The position numbers and the translations under genes are program-made. A stretch of DNA of 64,000 nt from Owenia fusiformis (taxonomy: Eukaryota; Annelida; Polychaeta; Sabellida; Oweniidae): contig CAIIXF020000011.1 in NCBI GenBank assembly GCA_903813345.2, forward strand, positions 2,010,571-2,074,570. The letters are read 5' to 3'. The notes beneath the pieces were generated by a model, which was given only the letters and a program-made list of their open reading frames with translations, did no database searches and was not told the DNA's origin. Below, piece after piece: positions 1-10,752 of this stretch (positions are counted from its first letter, which is position 1; each line of letters opens with the position of its first letter).

Positions 1-419
1 ATTGTTTTTACTGTCATCATGGGCTTGAAAGTCCATGCTGTTATGTATTGTATTACACCCCTCTTCAAAAGTCTGACAACTTCAATTTTCCCATTGTTTG
101 GCATGTCTAAGCCTCTTTCATTCAGCCAGAAATTTCTAACAAGTGTGTATTTCTTATAACTTGTTAAACATTAAGCAGGCTCTAACATGTAGTCAAATGG
201 AGGATTTTGGGTTGCCAAATTTTTGGAAGGGGGTGTACATTAACATTGTAGTTCATTACAGCTTCGAATGGAATACTTGGCCTGAACGTTTAAAAGTTCA
301 ACTTTTATCCAGAATATCAAGTTGCATGGAATTAAATGTTCATGGATTCATAATTTTTATTAAGTCCTATATTCGTCGACATATTTTTTTATAAAGTCAT
401 ATTTTTACAGCCATAATTT

Positions 420-730
420 TTTGAGACAAAATTTCAATGAGTCAATAAAAATATTATCACGAAGTCATTTTTTATCAGTCATAATTTCATCGAATCATAT
501 TTTCAGGCATATTTCCAACAAGCCATATATTCATCAAGACATATTTCATTGAGTTCTATTTTCATTGAGTCATAATTTCTATTTTTACTATTTAGTCATA
601 CTTTGATGGAGTCCTATTTTGATAGTCATAATTTCAATGAGTAATATTTTCATCCAGTCATACTTTGATGGTGTCCTATCTTGATAGTCATTATTTCAAT
701 GACTCATATTTTCATCCAGTCATATTTTCC
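420..730. repeat. Degenerate short tandem repeat, about 20-bp unit
   Basis: Variants of tcatattttcat(c)gagtcat recur about every 20 bases with substitutions and indels. This is an old minisatellite in the synaptotagmin intron with no coding potential. Confidence 0.6.
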
Positions 731-959
731 AAGACATCCACACTTGACTGTAACAATGAAACTACAATGATTTGACAATGAATTGGCCAATGATTCTATT
801 GAAGTTGAAATGAATCCATATATGTCAGTTGGATAGGCTAACTATGAAGATGCACTATGTGTATGTAACATAGATTTGTAGAATAGACTAGACAAATAAC
901 TCTAGTAGTGGAATAGGTTTAATATTTGGATACAATCCTTGGGACAAACATACATGTTC

Positions 960-1381
960 ACATATGAGGGGGGGGTCTATCAGTATGAGGTATAAGGAGC
1001 ATTTTTAGACCCCCAAAACTGAAGGAATTTCGATATTGTCCCGGGGAGGATTGGCAGCTATTATTCAAACTCAATATTCTATTGCCTGCAGTGGAACAAT
1101 TTGGTAAAATATTTCAATAATGTTCTCTTTGGACCAAGTATTTCGTTGAGGATGGTCATTACAAATATTATGTTAGTATGCAAGCTTTCTCAGCAGTTCT
1201 CGTCTTCAAAATATGAGAAATACTGTTACCAGATTGGTCAACGCCAGGCAATAGAGTACCAAGTTTGAATGATGGCTTCCAATCCTCTTTGATATTATCC
1301 CTTATACTTTTGAAAATGTACGGAAATTTAGTTTAGTATTTAGTTTTTATAAGGTCATATGATAGACCCCCCCCCCCTATA
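960..1381. mobile_element. Inverted-repeat element hosting a hAT-like MITE
   Basis: Near-complementary ends are visible: the left end reads catatgaggggggggtctatca and the right end gives its complement around 1358-1381 (tgatagaccccccccccctata). Between them sits a second element at 1042-1291. This looks like a MITE inside a MITE. Confidence 0.55.
1042..1291. mobile_element. hAT-like MITE, older copy (about 250 bp)
   Basis: The termini resemble those of the MITE at 35341-35528: left gaggattggcag, right ggcttccaatcctctttg. Imperfect direct repeats (atattgtcc / atattatcc) flank it and are consistent with an 8-9 bp target duplication. The divergence suggests an older insertion. Confidence 0.5.
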
Positions 1382-2244
1382 TAGGATACAATTTAATCCA
1401 AATAGAACCTCTTCTATTGTAAATTTGCAAAGTAGAGAATAGTTATTGCATAGTGGGTGAATTGTAGCTAGATATGCAATATATAGATGACTAATCACAA
1501 TCCTGTAATTATTCACTTCCAAACCATTGATATAGTTTGCCAATCACAGTTGTTTGAATATTCACTTCCACAAATATAGATTTTAGTTAACCAATCATAA
1601 CTTTTTCAAATATTCACTCCCACCAAGTCAGATCTTTTCACTTTATTTCATATATGTTATTTTCTTCACATTTATATGATTTTCTCAATATGAATATTTC
1701 AGTTTTTTTAATATACAATATGTTTTTTATTGCCAGACCCATGTTTTAATTATTAAATCTAATTCTCCATTTTAAAAAATCTTTTTTCATTAAAGTAGCA
1801 GTGAAGAAAAATGTGCAAAATGTTAGAAATATTTTTAAAAAGCATGCCAATATTTCTTTTTCAATCAGATTTTCCATATCAAAAAAGAAGTGAGACGTCT
1901 GATGAAATATTTGATAGAAGTCATAGAAAATTTAATAGCCAAGAATGTCTAAATTCATATGTATTTTAAAAGGAATGTCCACATTATCAAGAAAATTAGT
2001 GCCAAATTACGCTAAGAATTAAATGTTGAAATAAAGTCAGAAATTTTTATCTTTTTGGAAAGTTGACAATGCAAATAGTGTGTTATATGAGCCAAAAAAA
2101 GGTTTTTAAAACAATGAAAACAAGTTTTTGGTGCCTCTTTGATTAAAACTATTTGAAGCTTATTTCATTGGATCCGTGAACTGGTATATCCTGCTGATAA
2201 AGGATGCCAAGGTTACATTAAATGTTGATTTTCCATGAATTTAG

Positions 2245-2378
2245 ATCCCTACGTCAAGATAGCGTTGTATCAGGGAAGTAAGCGACTGAAGAAAAAGAAA
2301 ACTACAATCAAGAAACACACATTGAACCCTTACTTCAATGAATCTTTTACGTTTGAAGTCCCCTTCGAGCAAATTCAG
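2245..2378 (+). CDS. SYT1: Synaptotagmin C2B alternative exon A
   Basis: A 134-nt exon with acceptor ttag|at and donor cag|gtagtg. It completes a split Asp codon, then encodes 44 codons beginning [14 protein letters not shown], with a KKKKTTIKK polybasic strand and ending VPFEQIQ. It aligns end to end with exon B and has the same length and phases (enters after codon base 1, leaves in phase 0). Compared with common Syt1 sequence it is the more divergent copy ([22 protein letters not shown]). Confidence 0.92.
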
Positions 2379-5300
2379 GTAGTGCTTTAGTCTCCCATTA
2401 GAGGGAGCTGCCGACTTGCATGGGATTATGGAATATCATTTTTGCATGTGTGTAATCGGTCCAGGCAAGGATGCATGATTTCTACAATCTTGTTATTCAT
2501 TTTATTTGCTTATGAATAATTGATGTTGTTTTGGGCTTTTTATGAGATGTTTTTTGCGCAGATGGACCCGTTGAGCTGGGGTGTTTATATGTTTTGACTA
2601 ACTTGTTTTTGTTATAAAGGTGTTAGTGTCATTAAGAATGATAAAATGAAACAGAAATCATTTTTTTGTATATTTTTACTTTCATTACTTCATGATTTCA
2701 GCTTTCATTTTATGTTTCTTGCGCAACCTAGGAGACAGACAGACAACGATTCAACAGCATTTTTTGAGAACAATGATATTGTGTTGTCCAAAACTTGTAA
2801 TTTCCCTTAATCCTCTGCACATGTTTGTATGCGATAATTTTGTAAAAAGAAATCAACAAAAACTCGTGGCTACTTTTTTATTGGAATCCAATTATCCACC
2901 AGGAGTCAAATATTTTGTGCAAATGATTGAGAAATTGACAGTTTGGCTGTTCTCGCTGTTCTGTATGTCGCTCTCCCTCCCCTATCCCATCAGGCGTGTT
3001 TGAGAAAAGAAATCAATATGGCCGCTAGTTCTATAAGTAAACATGCATGTTTTGATTCCACAGATCCCTATGTTAAACTCTCGTTGATGCTAAATGGGAA
3101 ACGTATTAAGAAGAAGAAAACAACAATCAAGAAATGTACATTGAACCCCTACTATAATGAGTCCTTCTCCTTCGAGGTGCCCTTCGAGCAGATTCAGGTA
3201 TGGTAAACGTGGCGCACAACATTCAGTAGTCACCTAGTCTAGATATATATAGTGCACCCATAAAGGGGTGCTCGTGCATCTAGTGGTACTCACACAGTGG
3301 TAGTACTCCCACATTGGTTGTATTCACACATTTGATGGTACTCATACTTTAGGTGGTTCACAGAATTCTCATGTTTGTCTTTGCCTTTTAAAAAAGGACA
3401 AAGTCATTGTATCAATGTTTGCCATTAACTCTATTAAAAATGAACTCTATTAAAAATGTTCAAAGGGGGAGTAAATAAAATAAAGTAGATGACGGATGAT
3501 ACTTTCTTCCGCCAAACATTTTTGATTTGATAAAATGATTTGACTTACAATGTTTCATTTACATTTTTGGTGAAAGGGATTCATTCTAAAATCAAATTAG
3601 TTGTTTAGTTAATAAGTTTTTGGCAAATGTTGATCTGGCTCCCTCTTCTTTATTAAAACACTAATTAATATCCATGACAACCACTTTGCCTAGCATGTAA
3701 TAACAACAGCCCGCTTCAAGAATCCCATCCTCCGATCACAGGGCTTCAAAATCCAGAATATATTCTTTATTTTTACCCCTGCTATAAGCAGTTAGCATTT
3801 CCCCGATTAAGAACTCGCAATCTGATTGGCTGTCGCAACACTGCGACAGAAATTATGTACATCATGTGATTCAGTTTAATCGGGCGCTTCCAAATTGGTT
3901 ATAGCAGGGGGGAAGAAGGAGGTATGGATTCTTGACACCTGCTTAGGAGGATGCAAGGGTCCATGTGTTATAATTTTCCAAAGGTTTTGTTAGTCATGTT
4001 TTGAAATTGAAAATTTGGAGAAAAAGAGTGAAATCAACATGGCATAAGATAAACAAGCATGCACACAGTCCCCCTGGCCAATATTTTTCAAATTTCATGA
4101 AAAAAGTGAACACCCCCTGGCAATTCCTGGCTAGGGGCCTGTGCACATAATACTCGCAATGGCATAGAAATGCCAGAAAATTAGAGTCTTCATTCAATTT
4201 TCAGAGAGAAAACCTTAGAATAAGCATGACTGCCATAGCCAATTTTTCATAAATATATCGCTTTTAATGTAAACCATGAACGAAAATATGAAGCACTGTC
4301 AAATACAAAGTACTGTCAAATACAATGCACTGTCAAATACAAAATACTGTCAAATACAAAGCACTGTCAAATACAAAGTACTGGCAAATACAAAGCACTG
4401 TCAAATACAAAGTACTGTCAAATACAAAGCACTGTCAAATACAAAGTACTGTCAAATACAATGCACTGTCAAATACAAAATACTGTCAAATACAAAGCAC
4501 TGTCAAATACAAAGCACTGTCAAATACAAAGCACTGTCAAATACAATGCACTGTCAAATACAAAATACTGTCAAATAAAAGCACTGTCAAATACAAAGCA
4601 CTGTCAAATACAAAGTACTGTCAAATACAAAGCACTGTCAATACAAAGTACTGGCAAATACAAAGCACTGTCAAATACAAAGTACTGTCAAATAAAAAGC
4701 TCTGTCAAATACAAAGTACTGTCAAACACAAAGTACTGTCAAATACAATGCACTGTCAAATATATATTTTCTATATTTAATGACTAATATGACATGTTAC
4801 TTCATATTTTCTACATGTTTTTATATGTAGTAAATGCATGTTAATAGCATGTAAATAATATAGCTGATGTTAATAGTATGTAAATAGTATAAATACATGT
4901 GAATAGGATGTTAATAGCATGTAAATAATATAAATGCATGTTTATAGGATGTTAGTAATATAAATACATGTTAATAGGATGTTAATAGCATGTACATAGT
5001 ATACTCTTGTATTTCAATATCCTTCTTCTATCAATATTGTAAACATTAAGGCAGTCAGAGTAGGTGACTTTTAGGCCAGTCTTCATATAAAAACTTGGAT
5101 GTAAAAGTTCATAAGTCATTCTACCCTGTCAGCCTTAAACTGGAATGACTTTACTTTAGTACAGGATGTCCAAAAAGGACTAATCTATGCACAATTTGAT
5201 AAAGAGAGGAGGGGTGCCTGTATGTTTTGGAAGGTACTGCAACTTTCAAAAGTCAGATTGAATGAACTAAATAATTCTGAAATTTCAAGGCAGAATATTC

Positions 5301-8300
5301 AAGATTGACCAAGTAAATTAACTCTTCTTTGCTTCTGTTTTTGGACACCCTGTATGTCAATCCGAGCAGATTTAGATGACTTCCAAAGTTTACTCGTCCT
5401 TCTTTCAATTTAGGTGTATTGTATTTTATAATACTTGCCAGTATTTTACAATACTATCACATATTTTAATCTATATATTTTGCAGTACTATAATAAATAT
5501 TTTACAATACTAACATGAATTTATAATATTAGCATGTATTTCACAATACTGACCCATGTTTTATAATACTAACCTGTGTTTTTGCAATACTAACAAATGT
5601 GTTTAGGTTGTGTTTTAATCGCTTGTACCCCATGAAGTAGTTGTACCCTCTAGTTGCACCCAACCATCACTATAGAAACATCACTATAGGAACACATGTG
5701 AAATCACAACAAACAGTTTTGCATGATGCAGAGTGTCCCAAAAGTCATAAGATTTCTCTTTGGAAAATATGGGTGGATTTTCTGAAAACCAGTTGCTTTT
5801 AACAGGACACCCTGTATCTCATTTTCCTTTATAAACAGTATAGAAGGTTTTCTGTATTGACCCGCTGATAAATAATTTCCACTTTCTATCTTATTTAGTA
5901 GTTACAGAATTATAATCTTCATAATGTTTGTTACATGTATGTTTTCTATAATGTTTGGTACATGTATATTTTATTACATTTGATCGTTATTACAGTCACT
6001 ATGGTACAGTCAGTCACTATGGTACTTAATTCTTGAACAAATTATTTAAGGTGTTAATGTTTTATATTATGCTTATCAATTTCTTTACAAATTGTAATCA
6101 TTATACAAAAATGTTTGCTGATTCCAAGAGGGGCATTTCAGGTCATTTTGTCGAGGAAAGGGTTAATTATTGACCCTAATCAAGCTTACCCTCCCCCATT
6201 TGGGTACCCTGCGCGCAGAGTCTAGTTATAAACTACCCTCTGCCTAGTATAGACTATATTACAGTTTAGTACCCCCGTCCTGAAGATTGGTGCCTGTGTC
6301 AGCCCAGGTAATACATCATTCCAAATCGTCCACGCTGACCCTTTCTCAACCAATCAGCGAAGTGGAAAGAATGCATGCTAAATACGTGCTCATTAACTAT
6401 GCGGTGATGTAATAGGAAATGACCATATAGAAAGTCGTCTGTATTTCGATGACGATCTCTGATTGGCTCGGTGAGATCAGAGATTTATTGTGAACTGAAG
6501 GAGTGAAGACGAAGCTCTCTTTTAAGAAGTGAAGTTGAACAAATGCAAAGGGTACCATTTGGGTGTTGGCTGGCTTTTTAACATTATATATGTGCTGTGT
6601 ATATTATATTTGTATTGTGGTATGTAGTGCCGTATGTTCTACTAACATTGAATTTCTTTTTTTCTATGGGAACATGTAGTCACCGGTAGGTTTACGCAAT
6701 CGAAGGCGGCCACACTTCGCATTTTTAGGATTTTGTCTGTTGTCATTTTCATAATTTACAACATTTTCATCTTTTACAACTTTCACAGTTTGTTGTACAA
6801 CATTTCATATGCTGGATTTCTTTTTGTATTTCATTGGTTGCCGTGAAAATTGGAGGCGTTGTTGTGTTTATTGTATTGTCACCAAAATCAAACACAGGGC
6901 CATGCAAACATATGTTTTTTGTTTCATTTTTGAGCCCTGTGTTTGAATTTTAAATTATCAAAGCCTCATGTCTTTAAACGTGTGATCAAACTTCAGTAAA
7001 AGTTTAAAAAAAAGTACTTTTCTTATAACCACTGTAAAATTGTGATAGCATATTAATCATTTTGTCTTTTGATTAATTTAAGTAAGCCGAATGTCATTAA
7101 ATTCATACAATAAATATATAAGATTCTAAATCAGTTGGATATAATGTCATTAATATAAATGTTTACAATCGACTTCAAAAATTCTGAGCTTATAAGCAAG
7201 TAAACGATACACCTGATCATTACAATAAAAGATAATGGTTAATTTCACAAAATAAAATTGATATTTTATTCCTTTTTCGGAATTGGAATTTTGATCACAT
7301 TGTATTTTTTGCACTAAACTGGGTTAATATCTCCAAACATTGTCAAGATATTATCCACAAATCAGTTATTTTTTCTATCCATAGATATATAATATTTGGA
7401 GATATTGAGCCAGGGTTAAGAGACATAGTTGCCATGGCAACCAATAAATTACAATATATTTATATTGAATGCCAAAGTTAAGAAATTTGCATGACAAGCA
7501 CATGGTGAATTTATAAACTAATCTGTGTTAATGTCTAAAAGTAACGGGTGTCAAGTAAATAGGGTTGTTTGAGCATATAGCCTAATAGTCTTTAATATGT
7601 GAAAAAATTTATTTTTTGGAGGTACTCACTCTAAAAACTCTGATTAGGTGTTTAATCTGAAAAGGTCTTTACCTAAAGTGTTTATTACAGAGAGGTGTTC
7701 TGAAATAAGTCTTTTTTACTATTATGCTTGTCTCATTGCGATTTTCTTCACAAAATTAATAATTTTTACTTGTCATAATTATTATGTTCTTATAAGAATA
7801 TACCATTTTCTTGATGTGAATTGGAGGAAGTTATTTTTTTCTACACTACTTAAAAATAATTTTCTCGAAAGAATAAAAAGTTTTCTTGGTGTGTTTTTGG
7901 AGGAAGTTGTTTCTAGACATTTTGGGTGGTTTCTTTAAAGGCCCTATGTAAAGTATGAATAATAATATGAAAAAATATTGACACAGGACCTTTAAAATGT
8001 CATTGTTTGGAAGAGGGTTTATGTCTTTATCACCTGGGGTGACATCTTGCTTTAAAGGAAAACATGAGTTGTTTTTTGTTTGATTTGTGTTGTCACTACA
8101 TCAAGCAATCAGTGTAATTTGGATGAAGATGTGTCCACATGTTGTCATGGCAACATGTAGTGAAAATAAACTAATGTTGCCTTTTGTTGTAAGGACAATA
8201 TAAAGTTAAGATAATTTAATCTATGGTGTTGCCTATTGTTTTCAACGTAACAAGAACATGTAATTATAATCTCTACTGTGGTGTTGTCCTTTGTTGTCAA

Positions 8301-9969
8301 AGGAACTTACACAATGTTGTCCTGTGTTGCCAAGACAACAAGCAGTAGCTAATTAAAGATGTCACCCCAATGATGTCTCCTCTTTGACAATATTTTCATA
8401 GCATCATAAATAAATCACTTTTTAATTTGACACACCAAAAGATATCACCTTGGTGATGCCACAAAAACAATGAATTGTTGGTGATTTAATGAATGAGATG
8501 CTAATGTTTGCTATTCTTAAAACTGAGACTGGCACATCAACAGGCTAGAATTTAAGAAAACTTAAAATATTAAATCACCCACAACTCATATACACAGCCG
8601 ATATAATTTGGCGCCGTTTCGGCATTGAAAAAATTTGGTTCTGTTTCGGCACCATTCCAGCACCGAAACCTTTCGACACTAAAATTTGCCACCGGACTAC
8701 TCAGTCCATTTGGTTCCGAAACGGCACCGAACTTTGGCACCGAAACGGCATCGAAAAATCAGATTGCATTTTGGGGGTGATTCAAAGGTCTACTGACATG
8801 TATTTGTAGATCTATGGCTTACATGAATTTCATTCTGCATATGCTATCTTTTTTACCAAAATATTCTATTGCAGTATTGAACAATTTTTTATTTACTTTG
8901 GAAACATGTCTAAATATTGACAGTTGTGGAAATATAAATGTTTTTCTATGAAAAAAAAAGGAATAAAAAAAAAATTGTGGGAAGGGTTAAGAATTACCCT
9001 TAAGAAATGATTCTAGAGAAGGGTTAAAAATTACCCTTGAGGATGTTGTATCAAAGGTAAACTTAAGCATCAGCATTTTCAAATTTGGCTATATTGGAAG
9101 AGAATGGAGGGGGGGGGGCAATTATATTTCTCCACATCTGTATTCAGACACAATGCCATCGAGCATGTCTACCTGCACATTTGCAACTTATTATAATTTT
9201 ACATTTTGAATTGCAACGAATGGTTTGTTTGAATTATCAAATACTGACTTGTAGATTTGTACTTGCACATTATTTTTATTATCAGAAAAGATATTAAAAA
9301 CATATATATATAACACATATATATAAAACATTAATGGGTAATTATGAGAAAGATTTGAAGAAGTTTCATCAACTTGAGCGCTTTTTAAATTTTTATTTTC
9401 ATCATTTTTATCAAAATCAAAAAGACCCAAACTAATTGTTATTCAAAATATAAAATTCTCATTCAAAATATTTCACTATTAACTGAATTGTTCACTTCTG
9501 CAGCTTGACACTCTACAAATTGTTAAAAAAACAATTAAAAATTGTTCACGCTCATTGCGTTCATTCTTCCATGTTTACATATATTGCATATTTTTCCCAA
9601 ATATGGGCATGTTACTAAATGTTGTTTCGTTAAGACATTAATTTTTCAATTCATTTCATTTCAGATTTTTGTTTCAAATAGGTAGCATCATTTGATTGGC
9701 TATTGTACCAATTTTATTATAAATCAGTTAAAATATGATTAATTTTTTAGATATAACAATCATAGTTATATTTTTTTGCTTTACAGAAAGTTACGCTGAT
9801 CGTGACTGTCGTGGATTATGATCGTATCGGAACATCTGAGCCAATCGGACGTGTTGTCCTTGGTTGCCAGGCATCGGGTACAGAGTTACGTCATTGGAGC
9901 GATATGCTGGCCAATCCACGTCGTCCAATCGCTCAGTGGCACACGCTACAGGAAATGCCCGAGAAATAA
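2245..9969 (+). CDS. SYT1: Synaptotagmin-1-like, 3' part of gene (C2B domain), partial
   Basis: Synaptotagmin-1 is the vesicle Ca2+ sensor for neurotransmitter release; its C2B domain binds Ca2+, acidic lipids and SNAREs. The window holds the 3' end of the gene on the + strand: two alternative C2B exons (2245-2378 or 3064-3197), then the terminal exon 9787-9969. Seen directly are DPYVK, a KKKK polybasic run, NPY(F/Y)[18 protein letters not shown] and the conserved C2B end ([19 protein letters not shown]). The two Asp of DYD match Ca2+ ligands of loop 3; the later ligand position is Glu (TSEPIG), as in some invertebrate Syt1. Exons coding the N terminus, transmembrane segment, C2A and the start of C2B lie upstream of the window. 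Other synaptotagmin paralogues are possible, but the C-terminal match is strongest to the Syt1/2 class. Confidence 0.93.
2379..3063 (+). other. Intron between alternative C2B exons
   Basis: A 685-nt intron separates the two homologous exons. It has GT and AG ends but no recognisable third exon copy. Frame logic, rather than steric crowding, would enforce exclusive use of the two exons. Confidence 0.7.
3064..3197 (+). CDS. SYT1: Synaptotagmin C2B alternative exon B (canonical-like)
   Basis: A 134-nt exon, acceptor tccacag|at and donor cag|gtatgg. It encodes [14 protein letters not shown], the KKKKTTIKK polybasic strand, [14 protein letters not shown] and VPFEQIQ, and is closer than exon A to widely conserved Syt1. 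If exon A is spliced to B, the frame meets a TGA within eight codons. If both are skipped, the terminal exon also meets a stop. Only A or B alone gives a full C2B domain. Confidence 0.93.
3719..3934. mobile_element. Hairpin MITE
   Basis: The two ends are complementary: aagaatcccatcctcc on the left against aggaggtatggattctt on the right. Further in, cccctgctataagc and ccccgattaa face ttaatcgggcgc and ggttatagcagggg. This gives a fold-back unit of about 215 bp with no ORF. Confidence 0.6.
4285..4765. repeat. 17-bp minisatellite, about 28 units
   Basis: The unit actgtcaaatacaaagt (variants with tgcac, gcac and tggc) repeats about 28 times with few substitutions and occasional 1-2 base deletions. 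Open frames across it arise only because the unit lacks stops in some frames. They are not regarded as genes. Confidence 0.93.
4800..5000. repeat. Degenerate atgttaatagcatgtaaat-type repeat
   Basis: Short units built on atgttaatagcatgtaaataatataaatgc recur about eight times with variable spacing. Confidence 0.6.
5420..5600. repeat. Degenerate acaatactaacatgtattt-type repeat
   Basis: Roughly eight degenerate copies of a unit of about 25 bp (tattt(t/c)acaatactaac). Noncoding. Confidence 0.6.
6202..6556. mobile_element. MITE-like element with inverted ggtaccct ends
   Basis: It starts gggtaccctgcgcgcagagtctag and ends gaacaaatgcaaagggtacc, so its termini are partly complementary. A shorter relative at about 58909-58978 keeps both ends (cgtgcagagtctagtta and aatgcacagggta) but lacks most of the interior. 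Confidence 0.5.
8601..8765. repeat. ccgaaacggcacc-type repeat cluster
   Basis: Direct and inverted copies of ccgaaacggcaccgaa and tttcggcacc alternate within 165 bases, so the cluster can fold on itself. Noncoding and more GC-rich than its surroundings. Confidence 0.6.
9787..9969 (+). CDS. SYT1: Synaptotagmin terminal coding exon (end of C2B)
   Basis: Acceptor tgctttacag|aaa. It encodes 60 residues and a TAA stop: [45 protein letters not shown] and HTLQEMPEK. The DYD pair and the ELRHWSDML helix followed by the WHxL motif are hallmarks of the C2B end in Syt1-class proteins. Phase 0 at the 5' end joins correctly to either alternative exon. Confidence 0.97.
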   Translation, partial: KVTLIVTVVDYDRIGTSEPIGRVVLGCQASGTELRHWSDMLANPRRPIAQWHTLQEMPEK

Positions 9970-10649
9970 GCACTCAGGGTGCATTATGGGATACTTAAGC
10001 AGATGGACATATGGATAACACACTGTTCTATCTATCACTTCTAAGTCATTACCATATAAGGCATTGAATAGTCTTATCACCTTATTTGGTCATTTATTTT
10101 ACATGGAGAGGGAGCATTCATGAACATGAAAATCCATGATGACATCATTGGGAGAGGCCATTATTTGATTCCCAAAAAAGGTGAAGGCTGAACTTAAGGG
10201 AGCGATATCACAAAATCTCTTAGAGTTATCACATGAATTGCGATAGTGTACCTTACATCGTATACGTAGAAATTATAATCACTTTTAGTATGTTGGAATT
10301 TCTCTATGCCAAAAAACGAAACTTTACCTCGTTTGTGCAAGCAAAAACAGTCATGTGTCGGAGACCAAAAAATGATGATGTGTTCAAGGATGACACACAA
10401 GAAAACAATGGAAAGCAAAGCAACACAGTAAAGCAACACAGTAAAGCAACACAGCAAAGCAACAGAAACTTGTGTGTTGATTGTAGAAGCATAAGTGTAT
10501 AGTTGAAGAATTTGTTCTTAAATGGTTAATAATAATGGTTAATAATCATGTGTCATAGCCCATAGACTCAATGATTGATTTGCGTGGTAATGCCATCTAT
10601 AGGCTGTTGGATCCACCAGTAGGGGTATTTAATAAACTGAACCACCATT

Positions 10650-10752
10650 GCAGGGGGGTCTGACATAATTCCAGGGGGGTCTTACTTCATTACAGGGGGG
10701 TCTGACATCATAACAGGGGGGTCTGACATCATTGCAGGGGGTCTGACAGGAA
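10650..10752. repeat. caggggggtctgacat tandem repeat
   Basis: About five units of 20-22 bp (caggggggtctgacatcatta) in direct orientation. Noncoding, probably within the synaptotagmin 3' UTR or just beyond it. Confidence 0.75.

Larger units (their letters stand above)
1..2244 (+). other. Synaptotagmin intron (3' part), repeat-bearing
   Basis: No coding exon is visible here. The first base of the split Asp codon (G|AT) must come from an exon upstream of the window. Contents are degenerate repeats of about 20 bp at 420-730 (variants of a gagtcatattttcat unit), a nested pair of inverted-repeat elements at 960-1381, and AT-rich single-copy-looking sequence. Confidence 0.6.
3198..9786 (+). other. 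Last synaptotagmin intron (6.6 kb), repeats only
   Basis: No further exon was found. Contents: tactcacac-type repeats near 3260-3360, a hairpin element at 3719-3934, a 17-bp minisatellite at 4285-4765, atgttaatagcatg-type repeats at 4800-5000, acaatactaac-type repeats at 5420-5600, an inverted-end element at 6202-6556, and ccgaaacggcacc-type repeats at 8601-8765. The remainder is AT-rich without visible structure. Confidence 0.6.

Noticed and set aside
2692-3003. 103-codon ORF just upstream of synaptotagmin exon B
   Set aside because: It lies in the intron between the two alternative exons, has no family resemblance, and ends before exon B in another frame.
4285-4765. CRISPR-like array
   Set aside because: Units are contiguous 17-mers without spacers, in an animal genome with introns.
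4276-4787. Three overlapping ORFs of 100-151 codons rich in CQIQSTVKY repeats
   Set aside because: They are the 17-bp minisatellite read in three frames. There is no start context, splice signal or non-repeat sequence.
9791-10018. ORFs of 60 and 66 codons overlapping the synaptotagmin terminal exon
   Set aside because: They are other-frame or antisense readings of the conserved C2B exon.
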